From: Clostridiaceae bacterium
Lineage (GTDB): Bacteria; Bacillota; Clostridia; Clostridiales; Clostridiaceae
Length of the DNA stretch: 64,000 bases
NCBI GenBank assembly: GCA_902363375.1
Contig: CABIZX010000001.1
Coordinates: forward strand, 186,001 to 250,000
Direction of reading: 5' to 3'
Both the position numbers and the translations under genes were made by a program. Positions 26,277-34,558 of the stretch are shown here, piece after piece. The notes beneath the pieces were generated by a model. That model saw nothing but the letters and a program-made list of their open reading frames with translations, did no database searches and had not been told where the DNA came from. The stretch's first letter is position 1. Each line of letters begins with the position of its first letter.

Positions 26277-26552
26277 ATGGTTATAGGTAGAGTTGTGGGT
26301 AGGTTATGGGCAACTAGAAAAGATGAAAAATTAAGCGGTCAGAAATTTTTAATAGTAAGGCTACTTAAGGATATAGATGTAGAAGAATCGGGCTTTTTTG
26401 TGGCAGCGGATAGTGTAGGTGCAGGTACTGGTGATAATGTACTGATAACCAGGGGAGGTTCAGCAAGAGTTTCTCTTGGAGAAAGGGATGTACCAGTAGA
26501 TGCAACTATTGTAGGAATAATTGATTCAATAGAGGTAGAAAATGAGCAATAG
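26277..26552 (+). CDS. eutN: EutN, pentameric vertex protein
   Basis: 91 residues of the EutN/CcmL family, forming pentamers that cap shell vertices. Signature N-terminus VIGRVVGRLWATRKDEKLSGQKFLIV, then FVAADSVGAGTGDNVLITRGGSAR. Full length. The start follows CGGAGGAG. It overlaps the next gene by 11 bases. Confidence 0.97.
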   Translation: MVIGRVVGRLWATRKDEKLSGQKFLIVRLLKDIDVEESGFFVAADSVGAGTGDNVLITRGGSARVSLGERDVPVDATIVGIIDSIEVENEQ

Positions 26553-27087
26553 TATTGGAGTAATTGACTTTAAAAGCATAGCCAAAGGTATTGAAGTTGC
26601 TGATGAAATGGTAAAAAAAGCTGATGTTGATATACTATATTTAAAAACCATATGTCCTGGGAGATTTTTAGTAATTTTGACAGGAGATGAAGGAGCTATA
26701 AAAACAACCCTTGACCATGGGATTACCTCTGGTCAAGGGCACATAATAGATAGCTGTATTATAAATAGTGTCCATAATAACATTATACAAGCTTTAAAAA
26801 GTAGATTTGTAACTAAAGCTAATGGTGCCATAGGAGTGATGGAAACCAATAGTGTAAGTAGCGGTCTTAAAGCTTTAGATATTGCTTTAAAAGGGGCAAA
26901 TCTAAATTTAGTGAAATTACAAATGGCATCTGGAATAAGTGGTAAACTAGTTTACATTATTTCTGGTGGACTTAGTGATGTGGAATACGGAATGAAGATA
27001 GCTGAAGACGCTATAGATGGAAAACGTATTGTTCATACATCGGTAATACCTTCACCAGATGAACTTATTATTAAGTATTTAACCTAG
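26542..27087 (+). CDS. Tandem-BMC (BMC-T) shell protein, PduT-like
   Basis: 181 residues with two BMC domains in tandem: SIGVIDFKSIAKGIEVADEM at 4-23 and AIGVMETNSVSSGLKALDIA from about 95. It should form a trimeric pseudohexamer. C38 lies in LKTICPGRF, the position and context at which PduT binds a [4Fe-4S] cluster at the threefold pore. An electron-relay role is therefore plausible but not shown. It overlaps eutN by 11 bases, so translation is coupled. Confidence 0.9.
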   Translation: MSNSIGVIDFKSIAKGIEVADEMVKKADVDILYLKTICPGRFLVILTGDEGAIKTTLDHGITSGQGHIIDSCIINSVHNNIIQALKSRFVTKANGAIGVMETNSVSSGLKALDIALKGANLNLVKLQMASGISGKLVYIISGGLSDVEYGMKIAEDAIDGKRIVHTSVIPSPDELIIKYLT

Positions 27088-27167
27088 GACTTGAATTATA
27101 GTTTACACAATTGAGATTACAAATAAAATTTATTAAATAAAGAATTAACTTATAAGGAGAGGAAACA

Positions 27168-28262
27168 ATGGGAATTAACGAGATAATCGTATATATCATG
27201 GTTGTATTTATGGCTCTTGGAGCAATAGATAAGTGTATAGGAAATAAGTTTGGACTTGGAGAGAAGTTCGAAGAAGGTTTCATGGCAATGGGTTCTCTTG
27301 CAATTGCTATGATAGGAGTTATCTGTCTTGCACCAGTACTTGCAAATATATTAGAACCAGTAATTGTACCTGTATTTAACTTTTTAGGAGCAGACCCAGG
27401 TATGTTTGGTGGTACATTACTTGCAAATGATATGGGAGGAGCTTCACTTTCACAAGCCCTTGCTGTAGATCCTCAAGCTGGAATGTTTGGAGGATTAATA
27501 GTTGGTTCTATGATGGGTGTTACTATAGTATTCACAATTCCAGTTGCCCTTGGAATAATTGAAAAAGAAGATCAAAGATTCTTAGCAATGGGAGTATTAG
27601 CTGGTATTATTACAATTCCATTAGGAGCATTTGTTGGAGGTCTTGTAGCAGGATTCCCTGTAATGATGGTTCTTAAAAACTTAATTCCAATAGTTATAAT
27701 TGCAGCACTTATAGCATTAGGACTTTGGAAGTTTGAAAGTGCAATTATTAAAGGATTCACTGTTTTTGGAAAGTTCGTTGTAATAGTTATAACATTAGGA
27801 TTAGCAGCTGCTGTAATTGAAGAGTTAACAGGTCTTGTTTTAATTCCAGGAATGGCACCAATTTCTGAAGGTATAGAAACTGTTGGAGCTATAGCTATAG
27901 TTCTTGCTGGAGCATTCCCTCTAGTACATGTAATTACTAAAGTATTCAAAAAACCATTAATGGGATTAGGTAAAGTTTTAAAAATGAATGATATAGCTGC
28001 AGCAGGTATGGTTGCAACTCTTGCTAATAGTATTCCAATGTTTGGTATGATGAAAGATATGGATAACAGAGGAAAAATAATTAACGTTGCATTTGCAGTA
28101 TCAGCTGCTTTCGTATTTGGAGATCACTTAGGATTTACTGCTGGATTTAATTCAGAAATGATACTACCAATGATAGTTGGTAAATTAGTTGCAGGAATTA
28201 CAGCTATATTTGTAGGTATCTTTATAGCAAATAGTGTAACTAAAAAAGAGGAGGCTAAATAA
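27168..28262 (+). CDS. eutH: EutH, ethanolamine permease
   Basis: A 364-residue membrane protein with about ten hydrophobic segments. Family segments include VFMALGAIDKCIGNKFGLGEKFEEGFMAMG, LLANDMGGASLSQALA and VFGDHLGFTAGFNSEMI. It facilitates uptake of ethanolamine, which matters most when the protonated amine is scarce at low pH. RBS AAGGAGAGG. It starts 80 bases after the BMC-T gene and ends two bases before eutQ. Confidence 0.96.
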   Translation: MGINEIIVYIMVVFMALGAIDKCIGNKFGLGEKFEEGFMAMGSLAIAMIGVICLAPVLANILEPVIVPVFNFLGADPGMFGGTLLANDMGGASLSQALAVDPQAGMFGGLIVGSMMGVTIVFTIPVALGIIEKEDQRFLAMGVLAGIITIPLGAFVGGLVAGFPVMMVLKNLIPIVIIAALIALGLWKFESAIIKGFTVFGKFVVIVITLGLAAAVIEELTGLVLIPGMAPISEGIETVGAIAIVLAGAFPLVHVITKVFKKPLMGLGKVLKMNDIAAAGMVATLANSIPMFGMMKDMDNRGKIINVAFAVSAAFVFGDHLGFTAGFNSEMILPMIVGKLVAGITAIFVGIFIANSVTKKEEAK

Positions 28263-28264
28263 TC

Positions 28265-28735
28265 ATGGAAAACATAGATAAAAGCTTATTAGAAAAATTA
28301 GTTAGACAAATAATAGAAGAAAAGCTTTCTGGAGCTTCTAATGACGCTGTAGATTTTATAAGAAATAAAGATGCTAGTGGAGTTATATCTGTTAAACTTC
28401 CAACAGTTAGAGTAGATGAGTCAAATAGACTTGATACTGGAAACAGCAGTGATATAGTTTATACAAAAGATTTATTTACTCTTGAAGAAAGTAGAAGATT
28501 AGGTTGTGGAGTAATGGAAATGAAAGAAACAACCTTTGATTGGACTTTAAACTATGATGAAATTGACTATGTTATAGAAGGACATTTAGATATAGTAGTA
28601 GATGGAAGACTTGTATCAGCAGATGCTGGAGAATTAATTCTAATACCAAAAGGAAGTAAAATTAAATTCTCAGTTCCAAACTATGCTAGATTTATATACG
28701 TAACATACCCAGCAGATTGGGCATCTCAAAACTAA
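28265..28735 (+). CDS. eutQ: EutQ, cupin-fold acetate-kinase-like protein
   Basis: 156 residues. The C-terminal 100 residues form a cupin barrel (MEMKETTFDWTLNYDEIDYVIEGHLDIVVDG, LILIPKGSKIKFS). The N-terminus SLLEKLVRQIIEEKLSG is an amphipathic helix suited to encapsulation. Salmonella EutQ has reported acetate kinase activity, which would yield ATP from acetyl-phosphate made by PduL. Shorter than the enterobacterial protein (about 230). Last gene of the eut operon, followed by a strong terminator. Confidence 0.93.
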   Translation: MENIDKSLLEKLVRQIIEEKLSGASNDAVDFIRNKDASGVISVKLPTVRVDESNRLDTGNSSDIVYTKDLFTLEESRRLGCGVMEMKETTFDWTLNYDEIDYVIEGHLDIVVDGRLVSADAGELILIPKGSKIKFSVPNYARFIYVTYPADWASQN

Positions 28736-28755
28736 TAAATTAATTAACTATAAGC

Positions 28756-28797
28756 AATAGGTTATATCTAAATTATTTAGATATAACCTATTATTTT
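28756..28797. terminator. Terminator at the end of the eut operon
   Basis: An 18-base arm at 28756-28773 (AATAGGTTATATCTAAAT) pairs with 28775-28792 and is followed by TTTTTA. It lies between convergent genes and can serve both strands. Confidence 0.85.
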
Positions 28798-28819
28798 TAA
28801 TATCAGACATATTAATTTA

Positions 28820-29878
28820 CTACATATTATATGGCACTTTATGTTTATAACTAGACTTAATATGAATAATGATAGTTATTATACCGCTTATAAATAAAAA
28901 TGCATAGAAACTAATTCCACGGCTTAATAGCATCGCTGAAAGAAGTAATTCTTTTGAAAAGAATATTTTAAATAATATCATAAAGCTACTTTCAGTGGCA
29001 CCTACTGCTCCAGGAAGAGGTAGTGATGATACTGCTATAGTTAGTAATGCCTGAATAGAAAGTATATCCATAATGCCATAAGTACTTAATCTAAAAGATT
29101 TATATATAAAGTATGGGATTAAATACATAGATGTAAGCTGTAAAATTATTATACATAAAACTTTAACTAATAAAATTGGATTTTTCTTAATATATTTAGC
29201 ACCAGTAGTATATTCATTAAGTTGAATGGCAATTTTGGATAAGATTTCATTTTTATTTTTTATTATTTTAAATTTTGATAATAAATTAATAGCAAATCTA
29301 ACAAATCTGCTTACCAAGTTTTTAGAAAAGATAACTGTAAATATAAATCCTATTATAAATATATTTATTATAATACCATAAACTAATAACCATTTAATAC
29401 CTCGTATATTATTTACTATGAAAGTATATTTAAAAAAATACATAAAAAATCCATATAAAAGCATTACTGTTTGATATACTACAGCAATTATTAATAAGGT
29501 TAAAGAAGAATAAGAAATATTTATATTATCCCTATTCATATAATATACTTGAGCTGGCTGTCCTCCAGATGCTGAAGGGGTTATAGAGCTGAAATAAAAG
29601 CCAATAAATGAATATCCAATACATTTCTTTAAAGAAACCCTCTCATTTAAACTTTTTAATATGGCATGTATATTAAAAGCTTCACAAAGAATAAATAGGA
29701 ACATCATAGATAAAGCTATAAGCAAATATATAGGATTAACAGTTTTTATTACTGAAACTAATGAAGTTATAGATACGTCTTTAAAAAGCAAATAAAAAGT
29801 TATAGAAATAAGTAAAATCATAAAGATTAAATTTCCATAATACTTATTACACCTTTCTTTTTTTATAGATTTTTTCAT
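28820..29878 (-). CDS. MprF-like (UPF0104) multi-pass membrane protein
   Basis: 352 residues with about eight hydrophobic segments and the signature of the LPG_synthase_TM/UPF0104 group: SSITPSASGGQPAQVYYM and SLPLPGAVGATESSFM. These correspond to the flippase part of MprF without the aminoacyltransferase domain. It probably handles a lipid or lipid-linked sugar at the membrane. Its ATG lies one base beyond the stop of the polysaccharide deacetylase gene and there is only a weak ribosome site, so translation is coupled. Third gene of a reverse-strand envelope operon. Confidence 0.88.
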   Translation of the reverse strand: MKKSIKKERCNKYYGNLIFMILLISITFYLLFKDVSITSLVSVIKTVNPIYLLIALSMMFLFILCEAFNIHAILKSLNERVSLKKCIGYSFIGFYFSSITPSASGGQPAQVYYMNRDNINISYSSLTLLIIAVVYQTVMLLYGFFMYFFKYTFIVNNIRGIKWLLVYGIIINIFIIGFIFTVIFSKNLVSRFVRFAINLLSKFKIIKNKNEILSKIAIQLNEYTTGAKYIKKNPILLVKVLCIIILQLTSMYLIPYFIYKSFRLSTYGIMDILSIQALLTIAVSSLPLPGAVGATESSFMILFKIFFSKELLLSAMLLSRGISFYAFLFISGIITIIIHIKSSYKHKVPYNM

Positions 29879-29879
29879 A

Positions 29880-30584
29880 TTATAGTCCTAACCTTTCTGG
29901 TGTTACGAACTTAAAACCCTCTAATTTTAATTCGCTTAATACTGACCTTAATGCATCTATAGTTTTAAGAGGAGCATCTAAATCACCTCCAGAGTTTTCA
30001 CCAGCATCGTGGAGACAGATTATAGAATTTCCGTCAGTACGAAGCAAGAGTTTGGAAGATATAGAATCAACTGTTGCATGCTTACTCCAATCCTCAGCCA
30101 TAACATCCCATAAAATCATTTTTAAGTTGAATTTTTTAACAAAAAAGTTTGTAAACATATTACTATGGCCCCAGGGTGGTCTATAATAATTAATTTGATA
30201 ATTGAAGTTTTTCATTATTTCAATACTTTTTTCAAAATCCTTTTTAGTATATATATAGCTATAAAATAAAGCATTTTTATGACTTAAAGAATGTAATGCT
30301 ATGGTGTGGCCTTCATCATGCATACGATGTATTATGCTAGGATTATTCTTAGCATTTTCTGCAACTACAAAAAAGGTAGCTTTAACGTCATTTTCTTTAA
30401 GTATATCTAGAAGTTTATTTGTATATCGTTCATCAGGACCATCATCAAAGGTTAACATAATTTCATTAAATTTGTTAGTGCGTTTAACAATCCTTGAGTT
30501 TATATGCTTATTATATATAGTTGGTGCAACTGAATGAATTAAAAAAATAATTACAATCATGGTCATAAAAATAGCAAAATACAT
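29880..30584 (-). CDS. Membrane-anchored polysaccharide deacetylase
   Basis: 234 residues from an ATG that shares its A with the upstream gene's TAA stop (coupled TAATG). A GTG nine bases earlier is possible but too close to the ribosome site. One N-terminal membrane helix (about 4-20) is followed by a NodB domain: MLTFDDGPDERYT, ALHSLSHKN (zinc histidines), YYRPPWGHSN and IICLHDAG. It would deacetylate a cell-surface sugar polymer or glycolipid. Sits between a glycosyltransferase and an MprF-like protein, suggesting a shared lipid-linked glycan substrate. Confidence 0.93.
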   Translation of the reverse strand: MYFAIFMTMIVIIFLIHSVAPTIYNKHINSRIVKRTNKFNEIMLTFDDGPDERYTNKLLDILKENDVKATFFVVAENAKNNPSIIHRMHDEGHTIALHSLSHKNALFYSYIYTKKDFEKSIEIMKNFNYQINYYRPPWGHSNMFTNFFVKKFNLKMILWDVMAEDWSKHATVDSISSKLLLRTDGNSIICLHDAGENSGGDLDAPLKTIDALRSVLSELKLEGFKFVTPERLGL

Positions 30585-31678
30585 TAAGCACACACTCCAT
30601 CCATATTAGGTTCTAAGGTAAGCAATACCTTTTCAATTACTGTGGAATCAAATTGTTTCTTTAAGTTTTTTATATTATTACAAAGAGTATTTAAGGTAAC
30701 ATCATCATAAATGATCTTCTTTATTTTATCAAAACACTTATCAGGGCTTGTTTCAAGAACCCTGCCAATCTGGTTATTTAGTATAAAATTAGTGTTGTTA
30801 ATCTCTTGTTGGAGAAATGGCTTGAAGGCAACTAAAGGAGTTTCTGAGAAGATACTTTCAAATAAAGTTATTCCACCTGGTTTAGAAAGTATTAAGTCCG
30901 CCTTTTGCATATATTTATAAACTTCATCAGTATATCCAAGAACATCAATATTTTTATATTTACCATGGAGCATATTATAAATTTCAGCGTTATTTCCTGT
31001 AATAACTGTAGTCTTAACATTTTCTAAATCATTAAGTTGTTTGTAGAAATCCTTTGATTTAGGTAATAAGCCTAAACCACCACCCATAATAAGAAGATAT
31101 CTCTCTTTAGAAGGAATATTAACTATTGATTTTTTAAACTCTTCTTTCACAGGTATTCCATTAATAAATATCTTATTTTCTGGTACACCTTTTAATATTA
31201 AGTCCTTCTTTAAAGAATTACTTCCAACTAAATAGAAATTAGTGTTATCATTAATCCATTCTGAATGACTACTAATATCAGTTATACAAGTTATAAGCGG
31301 TAGGGAAGGGTTATACTTTACATTATATCTTGAAATTAACTGAGAGCAAAATGGAAGAGTAGAAATAATAATATTAGGTTGTAAACTATTAATAAGCTTA
31401 TTAAGTTTAGGAAGAAAATATCTTAAAAATGCAGGTCTCATATTATACTTTCTATTTTCAGTAATTTTATAGACTTGATTATAAAATATACTACCTTTAT
31501 TAACCATAACATTAAAAGCTTTATAGATTGCATTAGAATAATTTGGTAATGTGTAATCAAAAACATCCTTTATAATAATTTCAATATTAGGATGTTTAGA
31601 TTTTATTTGTTCACATAAGGATTTAGATACTGAGTAATGTCCCATGCCAAACTTTCCTGTAAGAATTAATATTTTCAT
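30584..31678 (-). CDS. GT28/MGDG-synthase-type glycosyltransferase
   Basis: 364 residues of the diacylglycerol glucosyltransferase/MurG-like GT-B fold. The N-terminal MKILILTGKFGMGHYSVSKSL is typical of the monogalactosyldiacylglycerol synthase N-domain. The C-domain shows LIMGGGLGLLPKS and the sugar-nucleotide loop LSKPGGITLFESIFSETPLV. Likely makes a glycolipid at the cytosolic face of the membrane. First gene of the three-gene envelope operon. RBS GGGAGG. Sugar donor is not determinable. Confidence 0.9.
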   Translation of the reverse strand: MKILILTGKFGMGHYSVSKSLCEQIKSKHPNIEIIIKDVFDYTLPNYSNAIYKAFNVMVNKGSIFYNQVYKITENRKYNMRPAFLRYFLPKLNKLINSLQPNIIISTLPFCSQLISRYNVKYNPSLPLITCITDISSHSEWINDNTNFYLVGSNSLKKDLILKGVPENKIFINGIPVKEEFKKSIVNIPSKERYLLIMGGGLGLLPKSKDFYKQLNDLENVKTTVITGNNAEIYNMLHGKYKNIDVLGYTDEVYKYMQKADLILSKPGGITLFESIFSETPLVAFKPFLQQEINNTNFILNNQIGRVLETSPDKCFDKIKKIIYDDVTLNTLCNNIKNLKKQFDSTVIEKVLLTLEPNMDGVCA

Positions 31679-32060
31679 ATTTTAAACCTCCCACTAACCC
31701 TACAATCTAGAATGCAGTATTTACTACATTGATTAGAGGAATAAGTTTTACTCAATAAAGACAATTTTAAATAGGATAATGAACTAATTCCATATTAAGT
31801 ACACTTTAAAACTTAAAGTATTACGTAAGAATATTGTAGGATTTCAATGATTATTTTTATTATGGTTTTATTTTACATGGTAAATCTTAAGAATTACTTT
31901 AGTTAAATCTTAAGATTTACTAAAGATTTTATTTTAAAATTATTAAATCTAATATAGAAATAAGTTATTTGAGAATAATTAAAAGAAAAACAATAAAGAC
32001 TTTAAACTTACTATTAAAGAAAGTCTAAAGTCTTTTAAATTTAGAACATATTATTTAATT
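31679..32060. promoter_or_regulatory. Upstream region of the envelope operon with tandem palindromes
   Basis: 382 AT-rich bases. Two 18-base direct repeats matching at 17 positions lie at 31881-31898 and 31904-31921, spaced 23 bases. Each is a near-perfect palindrome around GTAAATCTTAAGATTTAC. They lie about 200 bases upstream of the glycosyltransferase start and look like paired operator sites. The right end carries the terminator of the EamA gene. I see no gene. Confidence 0.5.
31995..32035 (-). terminator. Terminator of EamA transporter gene
   Basis: AAAGACTTTA (31995-32004) pairs with TAAAGTCTTT (32026-32035). The reverse-strand continuation is T-rich. Confidence 0.65.
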
Positions 32061-32921
32061 TTATTTAGCTTTATCCAATTTTTTATTATATATAAACATA
32101 TAAAGTGAAGCTGAGAAGATAACCACATATCCTAAAATACTTAGTGCATCAGGTGATTGATTGAATATTACCATGCTTATGATGGCCGAAAATATTATAT
32201 TGGAATAATCAAAGATTGATATTTCCTTTGCAGGTGCATATTTATAGGCTAGGGTAACACTAAATTGACCTATGGTTGCAAAGATACCAGCTAATATTAA
32301 GTAGGTAAATTGGAGAATGGTCATAGGTGTATAGGATGCTATCATAAATGGAAATATAGTAACTACAGAAAAACAAGAAAAATAAAATACTATAGTATAG
32401 TGCTTTTCTCGATTTCCAATAGCACGAACGCAAGTATATGCAGATCCTGCAAATATTGCAGATAAAAGTCCAGCTATATAAGGAATAGTATCTATATTAA
32501 AAGCTGGTTTTATAATAAGAAGTGATCCTAGAAAACCAACAGCAATTATTGCAATATGCGTTAGTTGTAATTTTTCTTTTAAAAATATAGCACAGAAAAG
32601 TATTACAAAGAAAGGGCTTAGCTTATTAAGCATATTGGCATCAGAAAGAATTAAATAATCAATAGCATAAAAGTTTAATATTACACCCAAGGTACCTAAA
32701 GTAGATCTCATAAGAAGAAGTTTTTGATTTTCTCGTCTACCAAAGAAACTTTCCTTATGATATAAAATCATTCCGAAAGCTATTAAAAAAGAGATTATAT
32801 TTCTAAAAAAAGCCTTTTGCATAGACGGTAAGTCTCCAGATAATTTTACAAAAGCAGACATCATTGCAAAGCCAAAGGCAGATAAAATAATTAATAATAT
32901 TCCTTTAATTCTATTACTCAT
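32061..32921 (-). CDS. EamA-family (DMT) transporter
   Basis: 286 residues with ten hydrophobic segments in two five-helix EamA repeats (about 6-135 and 148-280), the drug/metabolite transporter layout. Segments such as FFRNIISFLIAFG and ILAGIFATIGQFSVTLAYKYAPA are typical of RhaT/YdcZ-like exporters. Substrate unknown. ATG with GGAGG upstream on the reverse strand. Monocistronic. Confidence 0.9.
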   Translation of the reverse strand: MSNRIKGILLIILSAFGFAMMSAFVKLSGDLPSMQKAFFRNIISFLIAFGMILYHKESFFGRRENQKLLLMRSTLGTLGVILNFYAIDYLILSDANMLNKLSPFFVILFCAIFLKEKLQLTHIAIIAVGFLGSLLIIKPAFNIDTIPYIAGLLSAIFAGSAYTCVRAIGNREKHYTIVFYFSCFSVVTIFPFMIASYTPMTILQFTYLILAGIFATIGQFSVTLAYKYAPAKEISIFDYSNIIFSAIISMVIFNQSPDALSILGYVVIFSASLYMFIYNKKLDKAK

Positions 32922-33312
32922 ATTATGCCTCCAATCTTAAGATAATTTTACAGATAAAATATTATATCATTTTATTTATAATATTCTCATGAAAATATTA
33001 GCTTGATTAATTATATACAAGGATTTAAATAAATATATTATTAAGCTGATAAAGATAAGCATTTTAAAATGGTATCCATAAAAAATTTTAGCAATTAAAC
33101 ATTTTAAAATGTTAAGATTTTTAATATTAAAAATGATATAGTTTATCAATTATAATTATCTCCTATTTTAAAAGTTTTGCAAGGTAAATAAAAGAATTAA
33201 AAATGTTGTGTGAATTTATTTATATTTAAATCAAAGTTATTTACATAATATGGTATGACAACTTGTTTTAAGGATAGAATTTATACTATTAATAAAAGAA
33301 AGAGGGATTTTT
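32922..33312. other. Divergent intergenic region with repeated palindrome
   Basis: 391 AT-rich bases between divergent genes. The 12-base palindrome CATTTTAAAATG occurs twice, at 33060-33071 and 33100-33111, exactly 40 bases apart. It may be an operator pair or chance in AT-rich DNA. No gene is seen. Confidence 0.45.
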
Positions 33313-34041
33313 ATGGGAGATGCAAATGTTTTTTTAGAAAAGGGGTTTCAAAGAGTTAGAATTAGTAGAGAATCTCAAAGGATGACTATAATTGGAACAT
33401 CTATAAAGACCATAATATTATTAGTGATGTTAGTGATATCTTGTGGATATACATGGAACTTGCTTTCTTTAAGTAAAGGAAATATAGCTAATAATGTGAT
33501 AACTATAGGGAGTATAGGATCTCTTATAGTAGCTATATTAACTTGTGCTTCACCTCAAATATCTAAGGTGACTTCTTTTATATATGCTATTTTTGAAGGG
33601 TTAGTACTAGGGGGTGTTTCTTACTTTGCTGAAAGGTTTTACCCAGGTATAGCTTTATCTGCAATTATGCTTACAATAGCTACAGCCTTAGCTGTTATAA
33701 TAATTTATAGAAATCTTAATGGGATAAATAGTAATTTAAAAAGAATAATAACTCTATCAGTAATGGGAATAGGAATATCTTATATATTAACATTTATTCT
33801 ATCTTTATTTGGTATAAGTGTTCCATTTATTCATTCCAATGGTCCTTTAGGAATCTTAATATCTTTAATAGTTGTTTTTATAGCAGCCTCAAGTCTTTTG
33901 CTAGATTATGATTTTGTATATAGTGCTTCAAGGCATGGAGAGCCTAAATATATGGAGTGGTATGGTGCTTTTTCAATTTTAGTTACATTGATATGGATGT
34001 ATGTGGAAGTAGTAAAGCTATTAGAGAAGATAAAGGATTAA
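33313..34041 (+). CDS. Bax-inhibitor-1/YccA-family membrane protein
   Basis: 242 residues, seven predicted membrane segments after a polar 22-residue N-terminus. The C-terminal part, LLLDYDFVYSASRHGEPKYMEWYG followed by a final helix, matches the BI-1 pattern with a conserved Asp-containing helix. Bacterial members such as YetJ are pH-sensitive calcium leak channels. Function here is inferred from the family only. RBS AGAGGGA. Confidence 0.82.
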   Translation: MGDANVFLEKGFQRVRISRESQRMTIIGTSIKTIILLVMLVISCGYTWNLLSLSKGNIANNVITIGSIGSLIVAILTCASPQISKVTSFIYAIFEGLVLGGVSYFAERFYPGIALSAIMLTIATALAVIIIYRNLNGINSNLKRIITLSVMGIGISYILTFILSLFGISVPFIHSNGPLGILISLIVVFIAASSLLLDYDFVYSASRHGEPKYMEWYGAFSILVTLIWMYVEVVKLLEKIKD

Positions 34042-34189
34042 TATTGAAAATAAATTAAATTGAATAAACTACCATAGATTAAATAGATTTACAGGGCATC
34101 TATAGGAAAAATATAAATCACTACTTTTATATATGTTTTAGCTATACGTAAGACGTTAAAATATTTAACTATAGAATCTATAAAGATTG

Positions 34190-34218
34190 TTGAATTAGTT
34201 ATATTAGTAGTATATAAT
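34190..34218 (+). promoter_or_regulatory. Promoter of the cobalamin-salvage operon
   Basis: TTGAAT (34190-34195), 17-base spacer, TATAAT (34213-34218). It lies just upstream of the riboswitch. Confidence 0.65.
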
Positions 34219-34231
34219 TTAACTTAGTTGA

Positions 34232-34495
34232 ATAATAGTTTAGGGTACTTTAAGTTTAATAGGGAAAGTGGTTAAAATCCACTACAGCCCCCGCTACTGT
34301 ATACGGATACAAGTCATGATGCCACTGGTATTTTACTGGGAAGGAAATGATGAGGATAAGCCGTGAGTCAGGAGACCTGCCTAAAGCTTTGTTAGTTGAG
34401 ACCTTCGGAGGGAAGAGTATATCAAGCTATTTTTTAGGTTAATAAATTTAGTTATGTGTATTAGCACTCTTATCTTAAAGGATAAGGGTGCTTTT
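34232..34495 (+). promoter_or_regulatory. Cobalamin riboswitch with downstream terminator
   Basis: Conserved B12 riboswitch blocks occur in order: AATAGGGAA, the GTGG...CCAC stem, GCCCCCGCTACTGTA, GCCACTGG, GGGAAGG, GATGAGGATAAGCC, and the B12 box GTCAGGAGACCTGCC ending at 34381. An expression platform follows: AGCACTCTTATC (34463-34474) pairs with GATAAGGGTGCT (34481-34492) and TTTT follows, an intrinsic terminator. High adenosylcobalamin would shut off cobT and the following genes. Confidence 0.95.
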
Positions 34496-34558
34496 AGTTA
34501 TAATAAAACTTTTTACAGAATAAGTTTTACAGAATAAGTTTGGATGGAGCGATTAAGA

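Noticed and set aside
12343..28798. Recent horizontal transfer of the eut locus
   Set aside because: No integrase, tRNA, flanking repeats or clear base-composition break is visible; the favoured codons in shell genes fit high expression instead.
34382..34543. Possible EutX/Rli55-like RNA (B12 riboswitch joined to EutV-binding hairpins)
   Set aside because: Downstream of the B12 box I find a plain terminator and no paired hexaloop hairpins with A1 and G4, so the riboswitch seems to act on cobT only.
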